From assembly GCA_023053575.1 (NCBI GenBank), contig JAKZAP010000016.1, forward strand, positions 10,806,030 to 10,870,029: a stretch of DNA of 64,000 nt, given 5' to 3'. Position numbers and translations under genes: made by a program. The notes under the pieces are model-generated. The model was not told the DNA's origin. It saw only the letters and a list, made by a program, of their open reading frames with translations, and searched no databases. The DNA comes from Branchinecta lynchi (taxonomy: Eukaryota; Arthropoda; Branchiopoda; Anostraca; Branchinectidae). Below, one piece after another: positions 22,544 to 34,004 of this stretch (the first letter of the stretch is position 1; the number at the start of each line of letters is the position of its first letter).

Positions 22544-22846
22544 CCCGATGAAAAATGTGTAGCCTGCGTAGTAGTATGGTAGTAGTACGAAAACGTTGCA
22601 TGTAATACTATGTAATACCAAACAACAATATCATTTAACGTGCCTCAGACTGGTCCAATCTTATGTGGTAGTATCCAGTACCATCCTGTCTTGCCATAGT
22701 AGCATCCAGTCTTGCTAATAGTAGCATATAGTAGTATGCAATAACACGATAGCCTTCAAGAGGAGCATGTAGTAGCATCGTCAGTACTGCATGCTACTTT
22801 TTCGTACCACTTCATAGTACTATTTTGAGATAAATTTTTCATCGGG
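22544..22846 (-). mobile_element. Family E MITE, copy 2
   Basis: Same 303-bp length as copy 1 at 6847-7149 but inverted, from cccgatgaaaaatg to catcggg, with flanking CT on both sides. The interior tagtagtat/atactact repeats match copy 1. Confidence 0.85.
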
Positions 22847-23305
22847 CTGCTCTCCCCTGGTTTAATGACATCGACCAAAGACAACGTCATTAAAATGGTG
22901 GTAAAATATGTGAGTGGGAATTTAAATAGGAGTTTATTTATGTGTAGTAGGATCATTATGTTTTCAGTGAATTAGTATATTTGTATGTCGCGTGTTTAAA
23001 AATCTGGGTATGCCATTCGAGGCTATATAAACACTATTCTGTACTAGCGCACAAATTGGGAAGCTTGCAAGGCATGCAATTAAAGTGCAGCACAACTGAC
23101 AGAACAAAGCTGCGTCCCCTTTGGTCGGAAAAACAATGCTGTATGACTTCTGGGGTTCGGGCTTGGCTGTAAAGAACTTGAAAACTCGCTTTTTAGTTAG
23201 TTATATATATATATATATCTTACAACCACGACCACGAATTAAAGGAAATAATTATCATATCTTACATCCACGACCACGTATTAAAGGATAAAAAGAGGAA
23301 ATTAC
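22847..23305. other. Intron stretch with TA microsatellite
   Basis: Contains a short (ta)n run near 23202-23218 and two similar tcttac(a/c)a(a/t)ccacgaccacg(a/t)attaaagga segments near 23218 and 23258. Nothing else was recognised. Confidence 0.4.
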
Positions 23306-23466
23306 CTGAACAGGAGTCCTGATATAACTGCTGCGATAAGAAGTAAGATTATCAGTATGATCAAAGTTGTTATCAAACCGTAATACTCCGTAGTCCTCAG
23401 ACATACATCTGCTGGCTGGACAAGCGCTGCCGCCTCGAGTGGGATATCGTCCCGATTACCGTACAC
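23306..23466 (-). CDS. PAN-ZP protein exon: transmembrane segment
   Basis: 161 nt, phase 0 in, phase 2 out; acceptor ttcttattctttag, donor gtaatt. It encodes VYGNRDDIPLEAAALVQPAD, a membrane-proximal Cys, then YYGLITTLIILIILLLIAAV and ISGLLF, a clear single-pass transmembrane helix. It joins the ZP-C exon after a complete Arg codon and the tail exon through a split Arg codon. This anchors the ZP precursor in the plasma membrane until cleavage at the upstream RRKR site. Confidence 0.92.
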
Positions 23467-23467
23467 C

Positions 23468-23832
23468 TAAAGAATAAGAATGTATCACTACTCATTAATT
23501 CAGGTCTTTTCACCTAGAAAATAAACAAATGCCCTTTTTAAAAAAAAAATTTTTACGTTATTTGCTTCTGGATTCTCATGCTTGTTCAGGTTCGTCCAGG
23601 CCTAGATATTTGCTTATATACGTGGATGAAGAAAAAAAAAACGAAAAAAGATGCTTTTGGCTAAATAATAAGAATGTATCACAACTCAGTCTTGCAGATC
23701 GTCTCAAATGCCCTTTCCAAAAAAAAAAAAAAAACCCAGTCTTTCGAGGTCATTTGCTTCAGTATTCTCATTCTTGTTCAGGCTCAATTAGGCCTAAATA
23801 ATTACTTATTTACGTAGATGGCGAAAAAAAGA
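23468..23832. repeat. Intronic tandem duplication next to a splice acceptor
   Basis: Two direct copies of about 180 bp share aagaatgtatcac(t/a)actca, aaatgccctt followed by poly-A, tcattcttgttcagg-like and (tta)tttacgt blocks. The first copy begins within the pyrimidine tract of the transmembrane exon acceptor. The second (about 23660) therefore carries a matching acceptor-like tract. Confidence 0.75.
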
Positions 23833-24049
23833 CCGATTGCGATTCCGGCTAGAACATAAATTCTTGAAAATGAGAGTAAAGTGACTGACAATACAAAACG
23901 GGAGTGGGGACAAAGAATAAATAGGCACGGGTGCTTTAACCCAGTAAAACGCGAGGGAATCAGAAAGCCCCGTTGCCCAGTTCTTGGAATCTCATCCGCT
24001 TGAAAAATGAAATTACCAGAGCAAAAAATACAGGAAATAGGGTCATATT

Positions 24050-24440
24050 TATTCAAACAATGTTTACAATTACAATGTAATGATACAATGTAATGATTAC
24101 AGGTTTGTTTCCCTCCCCGAAGTTGAACCAGAGGATCGACAGCCTGAAATTTATTCAAACAATGTTTACAACGGATACGTCAGCTATGATTCTTTATATT
24201 TATATTCTATATTATGATTCTTATATTTCGGCCCTTCTTGGCACGGGTCCTCGTCAGGCAGTGGGAAATAAAACCTGTAATCTACAGATTACAGGTTTGT
24301 TTCCTTCTCCGAAGTTGAACCAAAGGATTGACAGCCTGGCGAGGACCCAAGCCAAGAAGGGCCGAAATATCGCTGACGAAGAATCGTAGCTGACGTCTCT
24401 GTTGTACACATTGTTTGAATAAATGTTTCAATGTCAGCTT
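24050..24440. repeat. Family R repeats, inverted pair with hammerhead-like cores
   Basis: Two family R cores lie in opposite orientation: minus at 24224-24259 (CTGACGAG...CGAAAT) and plus at 24335-24368 (CTGGCGAG...CGAAAT). Flanks carry cttccccgaagttgaacc-like and tttattcaaacaatgt blocks. Confidence 0.75.
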
Positions 24441-24670
24441 CGGCTCAAAGAATATTTAATAGGGTCATGTTTTGTGCAAAAGTTGTGGACGCTGTACGAT
24501 CGAGGCTATCACTATGTGAAACACTGAGAACGCCTGTCCGATCCTTCGCATCAGCTAACCTTTAAAATTCTGAAAATAAAAAGAAAAGCAACCGTTTGTG
24601 TTAGTTTGTTATTTAGTATAGTGAAGCAACGCAAATTAGCTGTCAGCTAAGATGTTGTTTAAATAAACCT

Positions 24671-24690
24671 ATCTCTCTCTCTCTCTCTTA
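24671..24690. repeat. (CT)n microsatellite
   Basis: Short pure run of ct dinucleotides within the intron. Confidence 0.9.
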
Positions 24691-24767
24691 GCTGCCATTG
24701 GCTGACTTTCAGTCCAGTCTGCCAGTTTATTTTCTTGCCAGTTGATTACAACTTTTTGATAAATGTT

Positions 24768-24903
24768 TAATGTTCATTTTTTGTTTTCATTCTGGTTTGT
24801 TTGTTTTTAGTTCAATTGTTAATATATTGTTATATAACATGTTCAATTGTCATTTTTTGTTTTCATTCTGGTTTGTTTGTTTTTAGTTCAATTGTTAATA
24901 CAT
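24768..24903. repeat. Direct duplication of about 67 bp
   Basis: The segment containing ttttttgttttcattctggt and ttgtttgtttttagttcaat occurs twice in tandem, ending gttaatatattg in the first copy and gttaatacattt in the second. Confidence 0.9.
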
Positions 24904-25073
24904 TTGACAAGGATTTTGTGAACGATTTAAATTAGATTACTGACTAGTTTGCCAGTTCTTTTGCACTGGTATGTCTGGCATTTTTATTTACCTTATGCTC
25001 ATTTCAATAAAATCATAAATATCCAAATTCAAACTACACGTATGTTATTTAACACTGAAAAAGAAAATCTTAC

Positions 25074-25374
25074 TCTGAGCATCTCCATGACCACATCCTC
25101 TTCTTCGTTACTAGTCTTCTCCGTCATCAAACTAGTAAACGCTCCCTTCATCACAACAGTCTCCCTCTTACGTCTGCCGTAAGAGGAGCTGCTCCCCCTC
25201 GCGCCACTAGAGGAGCAGTAGACCGGCTGGCAGCCGCCACGACAGGAGCGAACCGTCGCTTCGAACACCAAGAAGTTCGATTCAGGGATTTTGAAGGCGT
25301 TAAAGCGTGCCTCTAGGCCATCCCCCGAGCGCGCGCGATCAAGCGCGGGGAAGATAACTTCATCAACTGGGCAC
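25074..25374 (-). CDS. PAN-ZP protein exon: ZP-C subdomain and furin site
   Basis: 301 nt; acceptor tttcgtggtttag, donor gtaaga. The first base completes a Gly codon, giving the family motif G-CPVDEVIFPALDR. GLEARFNAFKIPESNFLVFE and ATVRSCRGGCQPVYC follow, the typical end of a ZP domain with paired cysteines (visible residues 241, 284, 288, 293). Residues 307-310 are RRKR, a consensus furin-like cleavage site releasing the ectodomain, followed by a Glu-rich stalk (SNEEEDVVMEMLR). ZP domains polymerise into extracellular filaments after such cleavage (family knowledge). The open frame continues past the donor into the intron, but the splice is supported by phase and by the next exon. Confidence 0.94.
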
Positions 25375-25639
25375 CTAAACCACGAAATAGCGAAATCAGC
25401 AACGGTAAAGTTCAACTAAAAGGGTGAAAGGGAGGTGTAGCCTATGCTTATTTTGAATACTGACATTTTCATCTACTTGCTGTGAAAACATCTCAGCTAT
25501 CAGTCAGCCAAAGTAATTAATTTAGGGCTCCTAAGAAAAACTGAATAGGTGTTCCAAAATGAATGTATGTACTTTTTTTCTATCTACGGTACTTGCGTTG
25601 AATGAAAAGCGATATAGAACGGAATTTAATATGAGACAA

Positions 25640-25830
25640 GGCCGCTATATTTCGGCCCTTTTTGGCAAGGGTCCCCTTCAGGCTCAAGCCGCTAAAGTTC
25701 GAAAATCAACTAGTTGAAAAACATAGCTCTAATAAAATTCAACTGACGTATCCGTTTTGCATTGTCAAATATGATTCGCAGTCAGCTTGGGCCGAACGAA
25801 AATCTAAGAGGCTTGTTCAATGATCCATCG
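25640..25830. repeat. Family R repeat, variant core
   Basis: Minus-strand core at 25648-25683 reads CTGAAGGGG...CGAAAT. Plus-strand flanks read ctgacgtatccgttttgcat and cagtcagcttgggc. The family flanks are rearranged around the core. Confidence 0.7.
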
Positions 25831-25849
25831 CCAGACTAAAGTAACGTCC

Positions 25850-26090
25850 CGAATTTTTGAAGGACCCCTCACACTATTTAATATCCAATTTACAGTATTT
25901 CAAAATATTTGAATACTTTAAATCTAGGGTGTGCTTTCAACAAATAAGTCACGGTTTTGGCTGTTTTAAGCCTTTTCCAAGACCCGTTGACTTACAGCGA
26001 AAACAGGGAGAACATTCGGGTCTTCTTGAAAGAATAGATGGAATGATTATGGAAGTGGGTTGAATTAGTATTATGTCGGTTAGACAGATA
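25850..26090 (+). repeat. Family D dispersed repeat
   Basis: Shares ctcacactattta, tatttgaatact, ggctgttttaagcc and acagcgaaaacaggg with the copies at 33415-34000 and 35525-35690. Non-coding. Confidence 0.7.
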
Positions 26091-26100
26091 CCTCAACATC

Positions 26101-27300
26101 CAGGGGCGTCACTAGCTTTTTACCTTTGGGGGGGGGGACGTCCAGTTTGTGCCGACGGACTCAAAAATGTTCTCACGCCGTTCTTCCAAGTAAAGAACAC
26201 TAGGAAATGTGCCGAAGGCGAATTTTTTTGGAAACGCTGATGAGCAGAGCGCCTTTTTGCGATCCCAAATAAAAGTAAGCTACCTGTGAAATCACACATC
26301 TTTCCTCCAAAAAGTAGTGGCCATTCGCAGTACAGTAGGCACAAAGTATAATTGTTCTAAATTTTCTGCAAAAGAAGTAGTTACAGAAGAGCCGGATGAA
26401 CCGACGAAACTTTAATTTTCGGTCTTCGTCTGACAAACTTTGCAGTCATTAGACGTCTTGTGTGTAGAAAACCTTTGCCAACGAGACATAAACTTCCGGG
26501 ATCGGCCCACAAATGTTTGCAGAATTCGGTTACTTACGTAAGAAAATAATCCGGTTTGCCGACAAGAATACAGACATTCAGAATTCGATTTCTTCTCTGT
26601 TTTGCCCGACGAAACAGAAAAGAACTTTAGTTCTTACATGTAAATAGAAGCCAATATGCCGACGAAACTTAAGCTTTCGGGATGCGCGCACGATAAATCT
26701 TTACAGAACTTGATTTCTTACGTGTAAAATAACATGATTCGTCTACGAGACTTGAACTTACCGGGTGCAACCGGCAAATGTTTGCGGAATTCGATTTCTT
26801 ACCTATAAAGAACCCGATGTGCCGACGAGTCGACAAAAGCCCGACAAAAGCATACGAAATTTATTTCTTCTGTATTTCCATGTATAAAAAGAACCCGATT
26901 TGCCGACAAGAATAACAGTATCCAGAAATCGGTTTCTTCTGTGCTTTGACCGACAAATGTTTGCAGAATATGATTTCTTGCGTGTATAAAGAATCTGATG
27001 TGCCAAAGAGTCGACCGACGCCCGACAAAAGCATGCAAAATTTAAGTTCTTCTGGGTTGCGACACACTAGTGACCTTTCGAAATTCCTGATTGGTTTGTT
27101 TTCCTGTTTTCCTATTTTCCTCAAATTCCTGTCTGGATTCCCAGCACCAATGCTACACGGAAATGTTGAGATTTGTTCAACTTCAGAACGAAAATGGAGA
27201 AACTCCGCCCGGGAAAACCTGATCGTCTGCTTGCAGCACAAATGTATAACACATAGAGAAGCTGGTCTTAGGCGGAAAACGGTGAATGAATCTCATCATC
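26101..27300. repeat. Family N end fragment followed by degenerate tandem repeats
   Basis: 26101-26143 is a family N left end (aggggcgtcactagc and a G run). From about 26440 to 27060, units of roughly 100-130 bp recur with gaattcgatttctta, aagaacccgat(t/g)tgccgac and gcaaatgtttgcagaa motifs. 27100-27250 resembles the repeat near 19130. Open frames across it are not genes. Confidence 0.6.
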
Positions 27301-27735
27301 TTTAATAGTACTTGGGCGTCAACCCAGTTTCGGATAAACTTGAAAATCGCCCTTTGAATTTATGTAGCAGTCCCCGAACTTGGAAAATCCAGGCAGGCTT
27401 TAGTTTCTAAATTTATTTAATCGAGCCTCAGTCCGGAAAAGCTGGAGAAGTAACTTTGACTTAGTATGAATGAGTACGTTTCCGAAGTTGGCAACGCTAA
27501 AACTAATTTTCGAAATTATTTCAAAAAGGGAGTCGAGGATATCTTATTTTAAACTTATCTTGCTTGCTCAGTTATGATGTCATTTACAGTACAAGTATCC
27601 TTCTTCAAAAACTTATCTAAATTTTGTATCACGCTGGTTTTATTTCTCGCCTCTGAAACAGTCGAATAGGAATAAATTAAAAAAATCAAATAAAAATAAA
27701 AAAATCAAACAAATTAAACATAAATAGAACATAAA

Positions 27736-30700
27736 CTAGACCTACGTTGCCCGGGCAACGTGAAGTGTTGCGGCAACCTTTGTCCGGCTTCGCCGGCTAA
27801 AGTGTTGCGAGAGCAACACTTTGGTTTTGTTTCTTCGCTGTCGGTTAAATGCTGAAATTGTCAACTTATCGAAGCTTTTAAAACGGTATGTTCTAAAAAG
27901 AATAATCACATAATCAAAAGCTGTTCTTTAGCGTTGTAAAACCAACAACAAAACAATATCGGAAGAAGGCTATTTGTAACGTTTCAGGATTAAAATACCA
28001 TAGATGACACTATTAATTATTACAAAACTACCTTATTGTTTTACATTACCGTATCGTTTGTACCCGTTGCGTAAACAGTTAATCCTAGGTTATAGCGATA
28101 GACCATCGATACAAACTTTCTTACTGTCATATTTACAGAAATCGAATACAATGTGCACCAATTTTCAAAAATTTCTAGCCCCTCGTGAACTGATCTTACT
28201 TACAAGTCCGTCTCCCGTGATTGACATCAAATTCACCGGAAACAAATAATGGATGCACCAGCTATCAAAAGTTGCAAACCCCTCATCGCTGAAGATGATT
28301 ATAGCATAAAAGCCGATTATTACTTACAAGTCCCATGCATGTCTTACAATTGGGAACAAAATTGTTCTTACCATCGAATACACCTGAGACAAATAACAGG
28401 TATACCAACTAGCAAAAGCTGCAAACCCCTCATTACCGAAGATGATTATGGGCTAACAGTCGACTGTTGCTTGAAAGTCCCCTATATGTATCATAACTGG
28501 TATCGCCTATTTTTGGTTTCAATGTACCTTACTATGAAGTTGTCAACCCCTTTGAAATTTTCAAACTGGTGTATCTCATGAAGGATTTTTGTTCAGAAAA
28601 TTTGATGGCATATATTTTGATCAGCTCTTCAAGGGCTAACAGTCGACTGTTGCTTACAGTCGAATGTTGCTTACAAGTCCCTTACATGTCTCACAACTGG
28701 TATCGCCTATTTTTGGTTTCAGTGTGTACCTTACTCCTGAAGTTGTCAACCCCTTGAAACTTTCAAACTGGCTTATCTCATGAAGGATTTTTGTTCAGAA
28801 AATTTGATGGCATATATTTTGATCAGCTCTTCAAGGGCTATCGATTGCCCTAACCACAACAAAAGCATATCGGAAAAAGGGACTAAATTGACTTTGCAGT
28901 CAGTTGAACTTTATCCTTTTCAATCGTAGACATCGTGACGGATGAAAACTTGGAATAATATCCTATATAATCTAGTTGGTATTATAAAGCTATCCGTAAC
29001 TTTTTAGGATTAAAATACCATAGATGACACTATTAATTATTACGAAACTACCTTGTTTTACATTACAGTATCGTTTGTACCCGTTGCGTTAACAGTAAAT
29101 CCTAGGTTACAGCGATAGACCAACGATACAAACTTTCTTACCGTCACATTTATATAAATCGAATACAATGTGCAACAATTTGCACTAATTTCTAGCCCCT
29201 CGTGCACCGATTCTACTGACAAGTCCCTTTCCCGTGATAGACATCAAGTTCACCGGATAAAAATAATGGGTATACCGACTAGCAAAAGTTGCAAACCCCT
29301 CATCGCTGAAGATTTGTGTAGCATAACAGCCGATTATTACTTACAAGTCCCTTGCATGTTTTACATTTGGGAACCAAATTGTTCATCAAATGACAGGTAC
29401 GCCAACTAGCGAGAGCTGCAAACCCCTCATTGCCGAAGATGATTATGAGCTAATAGTTGCCTGTCGCGTACAAATCCCCTAAATGTCTCACAACTGGTAT
29501 CGCCTATTTTTGGTTTCAGTGTGTACCTTACTACTGAAGTTGTCAACCCCTTGAAACTTTCAAACTGGTGTATCTCAAAAAGGAATTTTTTTTACCAAAA
29601 AATGGATGTCATATACTTTGATCAGCTCATCAGCGGCTATCGATTGCCGTCGAAGTTGAACTTTATCCTTTTCAATCGTAGATATCGTGACGGATGAAAA
29701 CTTGGAACAATATCTTATATAATCTAGTTGATATTATAAAGCTATCCGTAACTTTTCAGGATTAAAATACCATAGATGACACTATTAATTATTACAAAAT
29801 TACCTTATTGTTTTACATTACCGTATCGTTTGTACCCGTTGCGTAAACAGTTAATCCTAGGTTATAGCGATAGACCATCGATACAAACTTTCTTACTGTC
29901 ATATTTACAGAAATCGAATACAATGTGCACCAATTTTCAAAAATTTCTAGCCTCTCGTGAACCGATTCTTACTTACAAGTCCGTCTCCCGTGATTGACAT
30001 CAAATTCACCGGAAACAAATAATGGATATACCAGCTATCAAAAGTTGCAAGCCCCTCATCGCTGAAGATGATTATAGCATAAGCTTTTTAAACGGGATGT
30101 TCTAAAAAAAATAATCATATGATCAAAAGGTATTCTTCAGCGTTGTAAAAACAACAACAAAATAATATAGGAAGAAGGGACTAAATTAACTTTGCAGTCA
30201 GTTGTACTTTATCCTTTTCAATCGTAGACATCGTGACGGATGAAAACTTGGAACAATATCTTATATAATCTAGTTGGTAATAGAAAGCTATCCGTAACTT
30301 TTCAGGATTAAAATACTATAGATGACACTATTAATTATTATGAAACTACCTCATTGCTTTACATTTTCGTTTGTATCCGTTGTGTAAACAGTTAATCCTC
30401 GGTTACATTGATAGACCATCGACACAAACTTTCTTACCGTCAGATTTATAGAAATCGAATACAATGTGCACCCATTTGCAAAAATTCCTAGCCCCTCGTG
30501 AACCGATTCCTACTTACAAGTCCCTCTCCCGTGATATACATTAAGTTAACCGGAAACAAATAATGGGTACACCAGGTAGCAAAAGCTGCAAACCCATCAT
30601 CGCAGAAGATGATTGTAGCATAACAGCCGATTATTACTTACAAGTCCCTTGCATATCTTACCATTGGGAACCAAATTGTTCTTACCATCGAATACACCGG

Positions 30701-31741
30701 AAACAAATAACAGGTATACCAACAAGCAAAAGCTGCAAACCCCTCATTACCGAAGATGATTATGGGCTAACAGTCGACTGTTGCTTAAAAGTCCCCTATA
30801 TGTATCATAACTGGTATCGCCTATTTTTGGTTTCAATGTACCTTACTATGAAGTTGTCAACCCCTTTGAAATTTTCAAACTGGTGTATCTCATGAAGGAA
30901 TTTTTGTACCAAAAAATGGATGGCATATACTTTGATCGGCTCATCAATGGCTATCGATTGCCGTTGAAAAAAAAATTCTACCTGTCTTAGTTCAAAAGTT
31001 GACTTTTTTGCCGTAGGCCAACTTTCTAACGTCACGACTTAGAAAGGAGCAAAGGATAAGCTCTAGTTTCTTTAGCAATGAGAGAACTTTTAAAGTTTAA
31101 GAGGCACATCTGATACCGTTACTCTACCACAAACCAAAGTGTAAAAAAAAAAATTTATAAACTCAGCTGAAATCGTCGCAGACATGGACAGAAACAATAG
31201 ATGGCAGCACTTTCGGACCCGTGGGAAAAAGCCACTTTTTTGTCTCTGTAGATTTTTCTATTTATCACTCAAAGAAGATATGTTGGCTGTGGGGCCGGGT
31301 AACTGCCGCATATATTTAACACTTATAGATTTTAGTCCATCTTCAATTTGAAACTGGTGCCTGCCTGCTTGCGTGCTAGAACGGAGCTTTCCACTCGAAA
31401 GCAGAAACATCTTTTGATGAAACGAAAGGTTCGCTACACAACTTCAGATAGTCCTCTCTGACATAGGCTATACAACTCCACTTCACTTCGCAAACCGTAG
31501 GCTCTGGCTCGATGACAAGCAAAAACCATCCTTATTGGCCCCAGGCAAGAGTTCTACGGAGCTTTCCAAAATGTAATGTCATATTCATCAATCCGGCCTA
31601 AGGTCCACACTTTCCGTAAAAACCGCACAGGTTAGACCCTTCTCAGTTACCAGGAATAAAATGAAATCGGAGTCATAGGAAAAAAAAAAAAAAAAAAAAA
31701 AAAAACGAGGACAAAACCAAAGTGTTGCTCTCGCAACACAA
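27736..31741 (-). mobile_element. Family H element, copy A: Helentron-like, non-autonomous
   Basis: Read on the minus strand, it starts ttgtgttgcgagagcaacac at 31741 and ends CTAG at 27736-27739, between T residues. An inverted copy of the start lies internally, about 65 bp before the CTAG end, followed by hairpins (ccggcgaagccgg; cgttgcccgggcaacg). This asymmetric terminal-repeat layout with a terminal hairpin and T-T target is described for Helitron2/Helentron elements. The interior has four tandem units, each beginning near aggattaaaatacc (plus-strand positions 27986, 29006, 29758, 30304). Recurrent short frames with SKSCKPLI-AEDD text are part of these units. No Rep/helicase is seen. Confidence 0.75.
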
Positions 31742-32768
31742 TTAAAAATTTGAGATCTGCTAAGACTGGTTTCAGGTTCCGTTAGTATAGAATAGAATAA
31801 GAATAGAATTTTATTTCTCAAAAGCAGCTGTCACAGCGTTACCGCCGAAGTTGACCTTTTTGTCATACAAACTGAAGAATGCATAACACTTAGTAACGAA
31901 TGCTGAAAAAAACACTAAAAGGGACAAACTTATCGGTTGTTGTACAACTCAACAAATAAAAAGTGAAAGTGAAATCAGATTCATTTTATTTCCCCTACTG
32001 TTTATTTTCAAACTTATGTTTCTTCTTCGGACGGTCCTGAGAGAAAAGTGTTGTAATACTAGAAACGTTTTTCCAGGTGCAACAGAAACTCAGCAAACGA
32101 CACAAAAATAGAATGCGTGGCTTTAACCTGACTTTTATCTTCCGTAGACTGTTCTCTGCGCTTATGAACCTTCTTACGCGATCTTCTCTATAGATTATAT
32201 TTATGTATATATATATATACGTGTATTTATACATAAACATGTAGATATACCCCTCTATATACTAAAGGTTAACTTCCAACAGGGAACACTAACAATTATT
32301 CATTAACCGTGTACCCAACTTGTGTTATATCACGACAATCGTCACTGAGAAATTTAGAGGTTGATACGACTTAATATCAACCTCTCTGGAGGTAGATACG
32401 ACTTCATATCAACCTCTCTGGTGGCTGATATGGAGTTAAATCCACAGTTAATTTCTATTTGAAGATTATCGAAATATAGCTGACCGATGGTCATATGCAT
32501 TATCATATGACCAATAGTTATACGATTTTATATACTGTACTACTAATGTTAGAGCCTTGTTAGACTGGCAGCTGATCCATTGTTCATGTCACTGCCGGTA
32601 GGTGCTAGTCTTATGGATTAGTTTAGCATTAGGGTCGTCTGCGTGTTGTTTTGTTTGTTTCGAGTAGTATGTGGTTTCTTTTTTTTGTTTATGGCGTAAA
32701 CTGAAATAAAATTGATTGATTGATTGATTGACTAATATTCTAGTAACAGTGACAATACTAATAAAAAT
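31742..32768. other. Intron with two LINE-like tails and a palindromic repeat
   Basis: 31786-31900 on the minus strand ends in gagaaataaaattctattc-like AT repeats, a LINE-type tail. 32560-32734 on the plus strand ends in aaataaaattgattgattga, a second tail type. Near 32340-32430, a tacgact(t/c)atatcaacctc unit occurs twice. No exon was found. Confidence 0.5.
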
Positions 32769-32975
32769 AGTTGAGTTTTTGTAGATACCACGGTAACTGG
32801 ACCTGCAATTAGTCGTTTTTACAGAAGGCGAGGTACCTGAATTTCAGATTCCATGGTACCTTACCAGATCCCACCGTAACTACAAAACGCCTTTTTCCCG
32901 TGGTATCAGATACCAGTGTAACCGTGAAAACAACGTTTGACCGTGGAATCGAACACCATGGTATCTACAAAATCT
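32769..32975. mobile_element. Family B MITE, copy 3
   Basis: Starts agttgagtttttgtagatac and ends near caccatggtatctacaaaat, with internal ccgtggtatcagataccag. It is more diverged than 5957-6240. It ends about 40 bp from the splice donor of the 33013-33249 exon. Confidence 0.75.
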
Positions 32976-33012
32976 GTACTAATAATTCCTAATTTGACGG
33001 TATGTGACTTAC

Positions 33013-33249
33013 CCAAACCTATCAATCAGCTGCACAGATCTCCCAGTATATGGGTCCTTTGCAACAATATTCGTTGCAAAGATGTCCTGAAGAAGGCCAT
33101 AACCCTGCTGTGTCTCTAGCCGGAATGTCAGGGGGTCCCCAACAGCGATGGTGGTTGTAGGTCGGCCCTGGAACATCACTACTAAACGCACTCGTGAATC
33201 GAGGATGTTCTGCGCAGGTAGGTATTCAATAGGAGTGGGACTCCCTGAT
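33013..33249 (-). CDS. PAN-ZP protein exon: ZP linker and start of ZP-C
   Basis: 237 nt; acceptor ccatcgtag, donor gtaagt. One base completes a Gly codon from the previous exon, then SGSPTPIEYLPAQNILDSRV, RLVVMFQGRPTTTIAVGDPL and TFRLETQQGYGLLQDIF follow, ending with a conserved QLIDRF just before the GC-P motif of the next exon. The GDPLTFRLE strand and the LIDRF-G-CP junction are hallmarks of ZP domains in ecdysozoan matrix proteins. An open frame beginning at 33191 covers only part of this exon; the acceptor at 33250-33252 gives the full exon with correct phase. Confidence 0.94.
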
Positions 33250-33414
33250 CTACGATGGAAGAAAAAGTTTTAGACATTGAGACCCGCCCGTTCCCAGCAG
33301 CGTTCGAGTCACCTTCCGATCAACTGAATTCGTCCTTTGATGTCTTATTTGCAGTTCTTGTGCAGGGAGCGTTAGATTCATCCCGGTCGCTTATAAATAC
33401 TGAAAGACAAAATA

Positions 33415-34004
33415 TCTTAAAGCCCATCTCACACTATTTACTGTTAATTTTACAATATTCAAAACTATTTGAATACTGTAAAACCAGGCTATGCTTTCAA
33501 GAAATTATACAGCTTTGGCTGTTTGAAGCCTTTTCCTAGGTCTATTGACTTCTAGCGAAAACTCGGCAAAATTTAGATAACCGGTCTTACGCACCAATAA
33601 CACGATGAGCGAACACTCATCGGGAGCGTAATGCGCATGGGAAACAATCGCGGCAAGTGCAAAGATTAGTGAGGTATCGTCAGCGGGCTTAGAATGTAAC
33701 ATATCAACTTTGGGTCTTTGGGCATAAAGTACCGCTCCCACTATTTACTACTCAACTTATTGTATTTTAAAATATTTGGATACTTTAAAACTAGGCTGTG
33801 TTTTCGACAAATAACCCACGGTTTTTGCTGTTTCTAAGCCTTTCCCGAGACACGTTGTCTTACAGCGAAAACAGGGAAAGAATTTACATAACCGGTTTTT
33901 CTGACGGAAAAACTTCTCGCGGACAACCGTCGATAGCGTGATACACATCGAAGGTATCAAAAGACGGCAGGTGAGAAAATAGCGCGTTTGTTAGAGGGGT
34001 AAGA
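33415..34004 (+). repeat. Family D repeats, two copies
   Basis: Two tandem-like copies (about 33415-33560 and 33735-34004) share ctcacactattta/ccactatttacta, tatttg(a/g)ata ctttaaaac, ggctgtttgaagccttttcc-like and agcgaaaactcgg/agcgaaaacaggg blocks. The second runs directly into the LINE-type segment at 34005. Confidence 0.65.

Noticed and set aside
23202..23218. TA run considered as a TATA box
   Set aside because: It is a microsatellite within an intron, with no transcription start evidence nearby.
23802..24158. 118-residue minus-strand ORF with a hydrophobic end
   Set aside because: It runs through family R sequence and an intronic duplication; no splice structure or domain.
25029..25415. 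The full 128-residue minus-strand ORF as a single-exon gene
   Set aside because: Only 25074-25374 is exon; the ends of the ORF lie in introns, as shown by splice sites and phase.
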